DNA of 64,000 bases. It comes from Sialis fuliginosa. Lineage: Eukaryota > Arthropoda > Insecta > Megaloptera > Sialidae. Made by a program: the position numbers and the translations under genes. How positions within the stretch are numbered: position 1 is the stretch's first letter; each line of letters starts with the position of its first letter. The DNA is taken from NCBI GenBank assembly GCA_961205875.1, contig OY540817.1, positions 6,235,001 to 6,299,000 of the forward strand. The letters are read 5' to 3'. Below, in pieces: positions 25,394 to 36,836 of the stretch. Below the pieces are notes generated by a model that saw nothing but the letters and a program-made list of their open reading frames with translations, had not been told where the DNA came from and searched no databases.

Positions 25394-27270
25394 TTTTAAC
25401 ATTAATAAATATCGAATCTATTTTTAAAAATACACAACAGGGACGTTTTATATTAGAATATTATCAAATTAAGAAATTTTTTAATGATGGTTGTAAAAAT
25501 ATTATGTTAGATCTTATAAATAATTATATAATAACAAACAACATCCAAATGATAACAGAGCTAGCAAAACGTATCGCTGAACAAATTATAATTGTATTTC
25601 CTAGTGAAAAAATGGTGAGCTATGAAAATAACAAAAATTACATTGATAAAATTACCTATATTTATTTATTTTTCAGAGCACATATTATTTTAAATTACCG
25701 GGTCAACCAATTGTATCAAAAATTTATTCAAAATAATATAATAGTATGCGATTACTTAAAAGTAGTGGGCTTAAACAAAAGCGCAAATACAACTCAGACA
25801 ACACAATTTCACCAAATAATCATTTGCCCATGAAAAACTTAGGTAAAAATGTTAATTAATTTAATTTAGTACTATTATCTATAGATGATTTCTATATATT
25901 TTCAGAATGTGAAAAAAATATTGAAGAGAACATACAAGGCTCTTTCACAGGATAATTTATCATGGGCTGAAATAGAAAACCATTGGGCAGCTACAATAAA
26001 TTTTCGTTAATTAGAAATAAACAAATCGACTAGTACTTCGGAAATATTTTTAAAATGGCCACATTACAAAAGACCTTTAGGATACAAACTTGTAAGTATT
26101 TAGGCTTTATTGATTATCATTTTTTATAACAATATCAAGGTCTAATTCATACAAACCACTGCACAACTGTTGCAGAGCCACTTTTGGTTATATATTCACA
26201 ATTGATATAGTTATTTCATGCAACAGAATATAAATTATAATATTTAATGAAGAATTACCATTAATCCTCTTTTAACTTTCTTAATCAGTGTTTGTGTAGT
26301 TATACTATTAACTATTTTATTAATTTTTTTTATTTTTCAGATTGACATGGATTTTCAAAGATTATATCCAAATATTCTTGACATAAACACTACATTTGAT
26401 ACATTTATCATTAAAATTACAAAAAATTTTAATGAAAAATTGAGAGAAGTCAACTGCAAACAAATTTGGGATGAATTTAATAAATTGGATAATATATGTA
26501 AATGAAAGTAAGTCATTTTTCTTCTGTCAGATTTTGAGGTCGTTTCCATATGAACTAGGTTTCCGGACTGTTGTGTTTCCTTTCTGAAATACTTCCGATG
26601 AGAATCGAAATGTTAAGACTAGTAACCTACCTAGTTCATATGAAAATAAGTTCTGTTTTATAAAATACTAAAAATAAGATGAAGCACATTTTTTTATTTC
26701 GAGACCTGATTTTAATATATAGCTTATAAATAATAAATTGATAATTTTATTTTGACAAATTCTAATTTCAGATGGACGCTGTGCGACATGATTATATCTT
26801 CTACATGGATTTTTAATTCCAACTACAAAGGACGTTATTGTTCAAAATAACAAAAAAATATACAAAAAATACTCCATTTGTGACTCACAAAAGTCATTCA
26901 TAATATGTGGTGCTACTGCCGAAGGTACAGAAGTACTTTTAAATAAAAAAAAGGATCTAAAAGAACCTATTCAACCCCTGTTACTAATAACAGGATCTAT
27001 TTATAATTCCAAAAATATAATAATATATTATGATGAAACAAAATATAAAGTGTATTCCGTACTGACGGCAGTAGATATTTGTTTTAAAATATTTAGAATA
27101 TCCAAATAAATGTCAGCTGATTTGGAAATTTATACAGTGCTATTTATACCAATTAAATGACAAACAAAATGTTATACATCCAGCAATCAATTCATTAATT
27201 AGTAATTTGAATCAATGGCAGACTAAGGAAGTTATGGGGCACCCCATAAGTAATATCATAAAATTTTGAA
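25394..27270 (+). pseudogene. decayed multi-exon gene of an unrecognised insect multicopy protein family
   Basis: Five coding blocks separated by plausible introns can be read. The first is open from 25394 to 25614 (contains GRFILEYYQIKKFF and ELAKRIAEQIIIVFPSEKM, donor GTGAGC). Then 25677-25842 follows acceptor TTTTTCAG (begins STYYFKLPGQP, one in-frame TAA), and 25906-26091 follows TTTTCAG (SWAEIENHWAATINFR and FLKWPHYKRPLGYKL, with a frameshift and a stop). Then 26341-26507 (IDMDFQRLYPNILDINTTFD, TGA just before the donor), and about 26772-27270 (a 78-codon open stretch with EPIQPLLLITGSIYNSKN and YDETKYKVYSVLTAVDICFK, then a frameshift into EYPNKCQLIWKFIQ). The text resembles uncharacterised insect proteins with a central 'WPxYKxPxGYxLI..DF' block and a C-terminal 'YKVxSVLxAVDxCFK' block. 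That is memory, not a search. Function unknown. The retained introns mean it is not a processed copy. Confidence 0.7.
26540..26648. repeat. short inverted-repeat insertion in a pseudogene intron
   Basis: CATATGAACTAGGT at the left and ACCTAGTTCATATG at the right enclose about 80 bp. Likely a tiny MITE. Confidence 0.5.
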
Positions 27271-28098
27271 CTTTTTAAAGTCACCCAATTTTTTTCCATA
27301 CTGCATAGGGTTCCCATAGTCCGCTACTGAAAATTATTATTGATTTAAAAGCTTGATTATTTTTTTATTCTTAATTAATAAATTATCATTTATGATACTT
27401 TCAATTTTATTATTTATTTTTAGACTAATTTTCATTAGTTCATAAGTATTTGTTTATAATAATGAATGTAAAGTTTATTATATTATTTTTTAATGTTAGT
27501 ATCTTTATTATTAGATTTTCTTTGCTTATTTATTTAAATGATTATCACTTTAAAATGTTGATTATTTTTTATTTTATTTTCTTAGTGATAAACAAGCTCC
27601 TACTGTGAAATTAATTCATATTTTTGGACATGTTAATAACCAGATTTTTTTCTGTTCATTTATATTCTATTTAAAAAAAATTAAGCTGGTCATCAGTTTA
27701 TATTTAGTTTATATTACTTATTGTTTTTGATAGTTCTCAAAATGAATTTAATGTTTATTTTATTATTATTTTTAGTATTATAATTGTTAGTATTTCTGTG
27801 TTTAATTTTGTTTTATTCTCACTATTTGTGATATTTTCAATATTTTAAAAAAGTTAATAAAATATAATTCATAAAATGACAAATTTTTGTTTTTGTTTCC
27901 TGATATACATTTTCAATTTTTAAAATCTATATCAGTTTTGTTTGTAAAAATATGTAAAGTATTTTATTTAAATTTAATTATAAAATCATAATATGTGTAA
28001 TGTGTATGCATATAAAAACAAAATGAACTTTCATTAAGGTTGGATGAATAAATAATACATACTGATATAGATTTAAAATATATTCTTTATAGTTTTAA

Positions 28099-28310
28099 TA
28101 TTTACTCTATTGGCTAATTTAAATTAAAAAAAGTAAAAATCTTGCTATTTTCCATTTTTATTCTAGTTTTCTAATTTTTTGTTCGTGGATATTATAACAA
28201 AATTATTTAAGAACAAAAAACTGGAAAATTAGAATAAAAATGGAAAATATCAAGATTTTTATTTTTTTTTTATTTAAATTAGCCAATAGAGTAAATATTA
28301 AAATTAAAAA
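28099..28310. repeat. hairpin with ~85-bp arms
   Basis: TATTTACTCTATTGGCTAAT (left) is mirrored by ATTAGCCAATAGAGTAAATA (right). The arms continue inward through TTCCATTTTTATTC to a short loop near 28200. Confidence 0.8.
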
Positions 28311-28964
28311 GAATTTTCAAATTGATAAATACTAATTGTACTATTGATAGACGAAATTATCAAAATGATAATTTGGAAACTATAACGGTGATAAACGATG
28401 TATCAATTAGATAAATTGATATATTTTCATATTGACAATTTATTATCTCATAGAATAAACAAGTAAATCAATGTAATTATTATTATTCACATTAATAAAA
28501 AATAATTATTCATACCAATCATATATGATTATCCTGAACGAGTATTTTTATTTTTGATAAATAAATAATTATAAATGTGATAATCTTTTATATGGTATTG
28601 AAAAAATATTCTTATATGAAACATTAAACATTGTTTAAATAAATTTTCAAAATGACAAAGATATATCATACTAACAAACCACCTCTATCGGCGCCAAATC
28701 GATCAAGGATTTTTACCATTAAGCACATTTTTTATCATATAGATACATTATTTTTTTCTGTGTGGCGTAAACGAACATATTTTTGAAATTTTTTGTAGAA
28801 TGAGCATTTGTATTCATTTCATTGACTGTATATACAATATTTTTCAAAATATTTTAATTTTTTTGATATTCGAACGCAACGAAAATCATATCTATAGATT
28901 TGAGGTTAGGTCAGATAGAATACATAGGGGAACGGCGGCTAATACCGTACTCCTTGACCGATCA

Positions 28965-29396
28965 GCGTGGCGCGGGAATTGACGTCACCACGAAGATGTA
29001 TTCAAATGTTATAAATGTATAATAGAATATCAATTACAAAAAATTCCTTCATTATTTCTTGTTTTTGTTTTTTTTGATATTTTAACAACACATACAATCA
29101 AAGAAGTATACAAATTCGACATTGCAAAATCATAGAAAGCTGTCAAAAATCACAGAACGTATTGCCAACTTAAGAATAGTAAAAATGATACTTCCCGAAT
29201 AGACAAAATTGTCTGTGATAGCTTTTTCATGATTTTGCAATGTCGAATTTGTACTTCTTCGATTGTAGGTATATGTTGTTAAAATATCAAAAAATACGAA
29301 CACAAGAATAAATAAAGGATTTCTTGAAATTGATATTCTATTATACATTTATAACGTTTGAATACATCTTCGTGGTGACGTCAATTCCCACGCCAA
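28965..29396. repeat. ~430-bp palindrome, family P copy 1
   Basis: The left arm from GCGGGAATTGACGTCACCAC and the right arm ending GTGGTGACGTCAATTCCC are reverse complements, with arms of about 190 bp meeting near 29175. Same family as 44494-45047 (shared AATTGATATTCTATTATACA). Confidence 0.8.
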
Positions 29397-29837
29397 CGTA
29401 TAACTTGGTGGGAGCCCATCTCGACGCGACTTCCTCGATCAAAACGATTCAGAAGGCTTCAAATAAACGAGTCCCGACTGTATATTTATTTGTTTTTTTG
29501 TTTGTTTCGACTTGAAACGAAAACTGCTGAATCCATTTTGATGTAATTTTCACTGCCTAAGACCCTAGAAATAGTTAAGGCTATAAATATATATGATAAT
29601 TAAAAAAAACGGCTGGCCCGTATAGGAAAAATAAATTATTTTCTGATAAAAATAAGTCGTTTTTTTTAAATGTTTGATTGACTCAATTAAATTAGAGAGG
29701 GATACAGTTTATATAAAACAAATAATGCATGTTGCTGCTCTTATACTTTGTCACAAGTCTGTTTTCAAGAGGGATATGATAGTGCTTGAGAAGTGAAGTT
29801 TTATTAATACTTGTAACAAAGATTTCTAGCGATCTCT

Positions 29838-30160
29838 ATAGGACTAGTAGACCAAGAGCTGGCTGCAAAAAAAATTAGCCTATCGAGTAACAGGGTAAAA
29901 TATTTTTTAAATGTGAGTACCCATAGCGATCATGAAAAAAATCATTTTCTGCCTGGGCGGAACTTGGTATAAAAAAATATTTTTTTACCTAGCTTTAACT
30001 CCTTAGCCCCCCCCCCCCCCCCCCCCCCCGAAAAATTAACAAGTTCTGCCCAGGCACAAAATGATTTTTCTCATAGTCGTTATGGGTACTAAAATTTAAA
30101 AAATATTTTACCCTGTTACTCGATAGGCTAGTTTTTTTGCAGCCAGCTCTTGCTCTATAG
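29838..30160. repeat. hairpin element centred on a C23 homopolymer
   Basis: Arms of about 118 bp (29852-29969 and 30035-30155): CAAGAGCTGGCTGCAAAAAA versus TTTTTTGCAGCCAGCTCTTG. The C run at 30007-30029 occupies the loop. CTCTATAGG lies near both outer ends (29834 and 30156), a possible target duplication. Confidence 0.75.
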
Positions 30161-30606
30161 GGTTGGTTCTGGTATGACAGGAGCGTCAGCGCCAGTGGTA
30201 CATCCATGGGGGGAGGGGTAGAGGTCAGGACTCCCCCTCCTCCGAATTTGTTAATAAACATTATTGAATTTAATAATTATGATACATAAAAAAAAATACA
30301 AAATAAATATCCTCCCGATGTTTTTTCTGAGTGCGCCTCTGGTTAGCGCACGCCAGCAATATAAATAATGTTATCACGCCCTACCAGACTCACGCAATGG
30401 GTTTCAAAGAGGGGAAGCAGGAATCTTTCTAAATTAGCTTAACTGTTAATACTATGGTCAGATATTTCAACACTGTCATGGTTTTTTTTAATGGTTTTGT
30501 TGTGATATGGTAATAGAAATAGGAGGGGAGTTGGGACACTAATGCACGTTAAAGATACTCCAGTAAGAGTTATGACAACATTGCCATTTTTAACCAAACC
30601 GGCGAA

Positions 30607-31184
30607 GTGGGTTTAAATGAAAAAAATTTGCGTGAAATTTCGCTTCAAGCCAATTTTCAACTAATTTGAATTTAGTCAGTCTAATTTGAAAACTAAGTAG
30701 TTGTAGTTTATAAAAATTACCCACAGAATAGTATATTTATCCTCCTAATTTCATTTTCACCCCCTTAAATCTAAATAAACGTTTAAATGATAAATTTTTG
30801 CATAATATGTTTTATATCTAATAAATACTATTATTGGGGTAATTTTTCATAAACTACAGGGTTATTTTAATAAAATTTTACAACTACACATTTTCCTTAT
30901 TTTTTGTTTGTTTTCTACTTGTAATTTTTCAACTGTAGGTACCTTTTTGTAGTATATTTTTTATACTACATATGTATAATATGTTTTATAATTTTCAACT
31001 ACACAAATTGACATTTACAACTGCATTTTTCATTTTTAGAACTGCAGAAACAAGCTACAACTACACACTAAAATAACCCCTGAACTACTTAGCTCTCAAA
31101 TGAGATCGACTGCATTCAAATTGGATGAAAATTGGCTTGAAACGAAATTTCGCTCAAAATTTTGTCATTTAAACCCACTGTGCC
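30607..31184. mobile_element. nested element with GTGGGTTTAAATG ends
   Basis: GTGGGTTTAAATGA at the left is mirrored by TCATTTAAACCCAC at the right. The inversion continues inward over about 50 bp (TTCGCTTCAAGCCAATTTTC versus GAAAATTGGCTTGAAACGAA). It lies within 30548-31332 and hosts 30857-31082. Confidence 0.7.
30857..31082. mobile_element. innermost hAT-like MITE (CAGGGTTATTTTA ends)
   Basis: The ends are CAGGGTTATTTTA and TAAAATAACCCCTG, with AACTA visible on both sides. It is a sister of the element at 44073-44368, which has a perfect 8-bp TSD. Confidence 0.72.
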
Positions 31185-31464
31185 GTGACGCGATTTATAT
31201 ATTAATTTTAATAAGAAGGTATTTGATATTGATTCATAAAATAAGAAAATATGGTTGTGAGTGAGACTTGGCTGCTACAATCAATCGAAAACCGTTTGGG
31301 GCTGTTAGAACTCTTACTATGAGTAACTCTAGTATATGAGGAAGGAGGGAAGAGAGGTGTAAAATGTTTCTTTTATAAAATATTTTTTTTTTTAACATTT
31401 AAAATAAATATATAAATAGATATGTATTAAAGAATACGTTTTTTCGTGATGCAGATAAGTATTG

Positions 31465-32449
31465 CAGGGGTCGAAACAAGTTCAGTGTTCAAAAATGCTG
31501 ATAGAAATCTAAAAATACTGACTTTTACTGACACAGAAATCTAAAAATACTGACTTTTACTGACTATCCGAACCGATATAAAACAAAACGCGCTTTGCAT
31601 TTTATTGTAAAGATGGTGGAGTCGAATCAAATGTATCACAATGCTTAACTTTTCTCAGCCGTATATCTCGAGAACTATTGGTCCTACGGAAATTGTGTAC
31701 AGGACTTTTTGTATGTACAATTTGCTAGAGAACAAATTTTATAATAACTAAAATTGCCGTAAAACCAATAGTTTACGAAATATTTGTAAAAAATTGATTT
31801 TCGCGACCTTTGACCTAGAATAACTTTTTTTGCGCACACGATTTCGCAATGGAATTTTCAGACGTTATTTCTTATGCCTAAATAAAGATAATCCCAATGA
31901 GAAAAATTCATTTGGATTTTTTTTTGCACAGCAGTCGTTTTTTTGTCTTATTTTCCTGGGCTATAAGTTTATTTTGGCATTTTTGTACTGCATAAATATC
32001 AACCATTTACATAATATTATTTATATACATACATTCTTAAAAGTACAATCAAATTCTTTTTAGATAATATTATTTACATATACTATGTATGTAATTTTTC
32101 TCACCAAACTTGGCATAACCAGTGCTAGGGTGAGATTATGTTGTTTATATGTTCACGTATACATACGTTACAATTATTTCATAAAATATCTTCTAAAAGT
32201 TAGTAATAAACAACACAAATAATACAAAATAGAACATTATTTATAATTTGAATATATTTTTCATGGTAATTGTGTCGTTTTGAAGTCAAATAGTGAGTTT
32301 TTCACGATAAATAGGGCTCCGGTGTGAAAAATTTGAGTACCAAACCCAAAAAAACTGACAAAACTGACCATTTAAAAAAAAACTGATTTTAACTGACCGG
32401 GTAGAAAAAACTGACATTAACTGATTTAACTGACCAGTTTTGACCCCTG
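31465..32449. mobile_element. 985-bp CAGGGGTCGAAAC-ended element
   Basis: The ends are CAGGGGTCGAAAC and GTTTTGACCCCTG (one mismatch). GTATTG is repeated at 31459-31464 and 32450-32455. Subterminal ACTGACTTTTACTGAC repeats occur near the left and ACTGA-rich repeats near the right. hAT-like by ends, although the visible duplication is 6 bp. Confidence 0.72.
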
Positions 32450-32929
32450 GTATTGTACATATAATGGGCATTTTCAAATTAATGTTCCATTTTAAGAATA
32501 TTCGCAATTTACAAAACTAAACAATATTTATTTGGTAAATAATTTCAGGATAGCTAAATTTTCATACAATCTCTTAAAAGTTGTAATTTATCATCGGAAT
32601 CCTATTCCAGCTTTTAGTTTTATTACAGCTGTAGTTATATAACGGTCCATATATGTTAGAAGAAACGTTTTTACTGTCACATCAACAAAAAAAGTAATCG
32701 CTATAAAAATCTTATGCGACATTTTACTTTTTCTTTATTACGTTCATAAGAATGATTAATACAAAATCTGGAATTCATTCAGGACCGGCTCTAGACATCA
32801 TTATACATAAATCATTAAAAATATAAACTTGCATGAAAAGTATATTTTAATTAGTTAGTCCATGCCAAAACTATTAATTAAAAACAAAACAAATTAATAT
32901 TTATTATTTAATTTATAAATATTTGAATA

Positions 32930-33366
32930 TTATATTATACTGAATCATAAGCTATACACTTAACTGTAAAATAGCTTAATTTGATGATAATCGGTCAATG
33001 GGTGTCAAAATGGTGGACATTTAAACTAATTATTAGTGTAATCCATTTATTAATTAATATATTATCATGGCATATATTTTATATTGTTTCAAATTTTACG
33101 ATTCTCTATTTTATAACTTTTGTGTCTTTATACTTATCCCATGATGCCCTTTACTGGGTTTACTTAATCCATTACTGGAGAAAAACATCAACAAAATAAA
33201 AGGCTATTATAAAAAAAAAAAAATATTTGCGGATTTTGATAATTAAATTAATTTAATTAATAGGTACCTACTTGTTTTAATAGTAACACGAGTTCATGAG
33301 AATTAGAAAAAAGAAGTCCATCAATCCCAAAAAAACAATATAGCCAAGACTGGCCCCAGTCTCTTA
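32930..33366 (+). mobile_element. family A MITE, degraded copy
   Basis: Contains the family core (CTTAATTTGATGATAATCGG, AAACTAATTATTAGTGTAAT) and a degraded right end, AAGACTGGCCCCAGTCTCTTA. The left TIR is missing or unrecognisable. Confidence 0.6.
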
Positions 33367-33899
33367 TTAATGTATGCCAAAACTACTTGCAAATTATTTT
33401 ACATATGTAAATATTTATAATTGCAGACGCCCCTGTATGTATCTTTTTTGTAAGAATACTGTCTGATATTTCAGCATCCTCCAAGTAGGCGTTTTTTTTT
33501 AGTTCTCGGAAGCCAATCTGTATTATGTTATATTAGATTAGAATGTTATTTATTTTTAGTTCAATTCAAGTGACGTTAGTGCTTCCAATGATGAAAAAGC
33601 ATGTGTTGTTGTGGTTAGATATCAGAATTATATTTATATTTAGATTTTATTTCTAACCGAAATTCAGTTTTCAATGTTTTTGATAGAACAACAATTTTTT
33701 TATCACAGTGTTTGTAATTTAATTACATTTTTTCTTAAGTACATGTACATAATATTTTAATTTCAAGGGGTTGAAGTTGAAAGAAATAAGAAAAAAAATG
33801 ATAAAATAAGATTAAAAAATTTATTTGATTTTCAACTAGCTATAGCAAGCGTTTTTATAAAGCAATTTTAATGGGCTTTATGACATTTGAAAGCCTTAG

Positions 33900-34201
33900 G
33901 CCGTTTTTCCACATACCGGCATTCTCAGTGCCGGTGCAGTTGAGTTCTAGCTGTGGTGATAGAAACATGTCTGCAGTGTTCAATAAGCGTTACCTTCTTA
34001 GGTTATTATACCTCAGAAGGGAGTATATAAATCGTAAATTGTCGAGTTCAACGCCGGCAACATTTGACGGTCCCGGTGTCGTCACCGGCAAATTAGCCGG
34101 GCCGGTATACGTGGAAAAGCTCTGATTTGATTACATTGCAAGCGGCGCCGTCACCGGCACCGGCACCGGCACCAGTTTTGCCGGTGTGTGGAAAAACGCC
34201 C
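33900..34201. mobile_element. PIF/Harbinger-like MITE (GGCCGTTTTTCCACA ends, TTA site)
   Basis: The ends read GGCCGTTTTTCCACA and TGTGGAAAAACGCC, flanked by TTA on both sides. The interior is GC-rich, with CCGGCACCGGCACCGG runs at the right. It directly precedes the 166-bp tandem array. A second, left-truncated copy lies at 36590-36836. Confidence 0.75.
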
Positions 34202-34208
34202 TTAGATA

Positions 34209-35161
34209 GAGGTTACACGATCAGTCTGGTATCAGTTCAGTATGTAACCTTCAGACTGATGAAAAATATTAATATTTAAAAATCCGTCAGTCAATGCATT
34301 ACACGATCAGTTTGGCGTCAGTCTGCTATCAGTCATGGAATGAACTGATACCAAACTGTAATTTATCTATTATAGAGGTTACACGATCAGTCTGGTATCA
34401 GTTCAGTATGTAACCTTCAGACTGATGAAAAATATTAATATTTAAAAATCCGTCAGTCAATGCATTACACGATCAGTTTGGCGTCAGTCCGGTATCAGTC
34501 ATGGAATGAACTGTTACCAAACTGTAATTTATCTATTATAGAGGTTACACGATCAGTCTGGTATCAGTTCAGTATGTAACCTTCAGACTGATGAAAAATA
34601 TTAATATTTAAAAATTCGTCAGTCAATGCATTACACGATCAGTTTAGCGTCAGTCTGGTATCAGTCATGGAATGAACTGATATCAAACTGTAATTTATCT
34701 ATTATAGAGGTTACACGATCAGTCTGGTATCAGTTTAGTCTGTGACCTTCAGACAGATGAAAAATATTAATATTTAAAAATTCGTCAGTCAATGCATTAC
34801 ACGATCAGTTTGGCGTCAGTCTGGTATCAGTCATGGAATGAACTGATATCAAACTGTAATTTATCTATTATAGAGGTTACACGATCAGTCTGGTATCAGT
34901 TCAGTCTGTGACCTTCAGACAGATGAAAAATATTAATATTTAAAAATTCGTTAGTCAATGCATTACACGATCAGTTTGGCGTCAGTCTGGTATCAGTCAT
35001 GGAATGAACTGATACCAAACTGTAATCTATCTATTATAGAGGTTACACGATCAGTCTGGTATCAGTTCAGTATGTAACCTTCAGACTGATGACAAATATT
35101 AATATTTAAAAATCCGTCAGTCAATGCATTACACGATCAGTTTGGCGTCAGTCTGGTATCA
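34209..35161. repeat. tandem array, 166-bp unit, ~5.7 copies
   Basis: GAGGTTACACGATCAGTCTG begins at 34209, 34375, 34541, 34707, 34873 and 35039, exactly 166 bp apart. The last unit is cut at GTCTGGTATCAC. Units differ by only a few substitutions. Each unit carries two diverged TACACGATCAGT blocks and an inverted ACTGATACCAAACTG, so the monomer looks derived from a small inverted-repeat element. Confidence 0.95.
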
Positions 35162-35229
35162 CATTTTTTTAGTGATTCACATTTGCAAAATATTCAATTG
35201 AGTGATAATTTTTTTGATATCATGATAAG

Positions 35230-35851
35230 AGGGTCCATTAATTACGTAAGACTTTGGGGGAGGTAGAGGTGTTCAAAACCGTTACTTACGTAAGGTTTTT
35301 CCTAATTAGTTATTTTTTAATTGAAATCAATTCTTTTCGTATATTGAGTCAATATTTTTTAACCCATTAACGCCCAAAAAAAAAAACATGCAGAAAATTT
35401 TTAAAATTATTTCAACAAAATTTTTTTTTTATATTTAGAAAAAAAATTATTTTGTGTGAGACTGCTTTTCTGATATCATTTTTTTAAGATAAATTACATT
35501 TAAAAATCAAGTTATATGTATATTTAAGTAATTCCAAAATTTGAAATCAAATGTTTCAGTTGGAAAAAATATACTAGCATATCACACGCCTCTATTCATA
35601 TACAAATAATTCACAACAATTAAAACACATTTAAACACTCATGAAACTAATAATGTTAATAGATTTTGTTTGTTGCACTACTAGCATCTGATTTTTAAGG
35701 AAATATAGAAAGCAACACGAATTATAAAATGAGGTGTACACACATAGGTTAAATTAGATATATTAAAAAAAGAGGGTCATCTTTACAAAGGGGGAAGGGA
35801 GGAAGATCGAAAATTTCGAAAATCATCCTCACGTAATAAATGGACGTTCCC
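35230..35851. mobile_element. MITE with GGGTCCATTAATTACGTAAG ends
   Basis: The right end, CACGTAATAAATGGACGTTCCC, mirrors the left with mismatches. GATAAG/CTTATC lies at the borders. It is adjacent to the 166-bp array. Near its left side (about 35358) it contains a TTAACCCATTAACGCCC stretch like a piggyBac MITE end. Confidence 0.6.
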
Positions 35852-36589
35852 TTATCAGAATCGAAATTGTATCATGAAAAAATGTCGAAATTGTAGATTG
35901 TAAAAAAATAGAAGATTAAATACAATAACAAGTCTGCGAGGAAACTGATTCATTTTTATCCGAATGTCAGTTAAAAATAAAACATCATAATAAAAATTAA
36001 TTAATCATAAAAAGATGCCACAATAGTTCTGTTATCAGTAATAATAATGAGTCATATACACATCATGTGATTCGTATAAGTGTTATATATGTTGTAAAAT
36101 TATTATGACACGATGCAATTAAATCTGTATGTGTATAAAAATAAACGTATACTTGTACTAGGTACTTGAATAGAGGCAAGTGTGCTTAATTTATTAAGAA
36201 TCAAACGGCATTCTTCGTTGGTGATCGGTGTGAACCTTAGAGTATTAGTAGCAAGTGCATGAAGAGGTAGATATCACACTATAAAGTCTTAATAAATGAA
36301 CTATGTTATGCACTAATATATCAACCCATTTTTAGACTTTCGTACCTCAAAAAAATGGAACCACTTTTTTTGTCCGTCTGTCTGTCAAGATCCGTCAAGA
36401 CCCTTTTTCTCATTTAGACTCAGCAATGATTCTTAACCATTTCGAAGTCATGGAACATTTTTGATTTCAAAAAAAATGAAGAGCACTAATTTACTGAATC
36501 ATTAAAGTCTTTAAACAAACAATAAAAATATGCAGAACCTATTTTTTATTAAGAACTACAGTTAACGAATTAATTTCCAATTAAATATT

Positions 36590-36836
36590 ATACCTAAGAA
36601 GGAAGTATATACATCGTAAATATAAAAAAGGCAGTATTGGGTACATCCTCTGTTGACTGTAAGGCACTTATCCTATTGTCGAGTTCAACGCCGGCAGCAT
36701 TTGACGATGCCGGTGTCGCAAATTAGCCGGGCCGGTCTACGTGGAAAAGCTCTGATTTAATTACATTGCAACCGGCGTCATCTCGTCGCCGTCACCGGCA
36801 CTGGCACCAGTTTTGCCGGTGTGTGGAAAAACGCCC
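36590..36836. mobile_element. left-truncated copy of the 33.9-kb Harbinger-like MITE
   Basis: Shares GTCGAGTTCAACGCCGGCA, ACGTGGAAAAGCTCTGATTT and the right end TGCCGGTGTGTGGAAAAACG with 33900-34201. It shows an internal deletion relative to that copy. Confidence 0.75.

Larger units (their letters stand above)
24586..28762. mobile_element. 4.2-kb putative DNA transposon with CACAGAAAAAAA ends and a spliced cargo/internal gene
   Basis: The ends are CACAGAAAAAAA (24586) and its complement TTTTTTTCTGTG ending at 28762. The terminal 300-400 bp on both sides are packed with degenerate TTGATAATTT / AAATTATCAA motifs, a subterminal repeat pattern typical of DNA transposons. Between them lie a multi-exon pseudogene (25394-27270) and a hairpin (28099-28310). 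No TSD was found, so the ends are provisional and the class is unknown. Confidence 0.5.
23780..29480. mobile_element. outer pogo/Tigger-like TIR pair enclosing a nested transposon complex
   Basis: The left end is AGTCGGGACTCGTTTA and the right end TAAACGAGTCCCGACTG followed by TA. These ends have the CAGTCGGGACTCGTTTA form of pogo/Tigger or mariner-like MITEs. Removing the internal insertions (23804-24476, 24586-28762 and the palindrome near 28965-29396) leaves well under 1 kb of host-element sequence, consistent with a MITE that became a landing site. The left TA is degraded, so the pairing of these two ends is likely but not proven. Confidence 0.55.
30548..31332. mobile_element. outer element of a three-level nest
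   Basis: Left end GATACTCCAGTAAGAGTTAT and right end CTCTTACTATGAGTAACTC are inverted with mismatches. Related ends occur at 63119-63357, and a solo left-end-like piece at about 39751-39790. Confidence 0.5.

Noticed and set aside
25504..25833. A 109-codon intact gene
   Set aside because: It reads through a clear intron (donor GTGAGC at 25615, acceptor ending 25676). Spliced, the second block continues in another frame with a stop, so the whole is better read as a multi-exon pseudogene.
33871..34125. 84-codon frame near 34 kb
   Set aside because: Covers the GC-rich Harbinger-like MITE at 33900-34201, whose second copy at 36.6 kb does not keep the frame.
34209..35161. CRISPR-like array
   Set aside because: Units are contiguous 166-bp tandem repeats with no unique spacers, in a eukaryotic intron.
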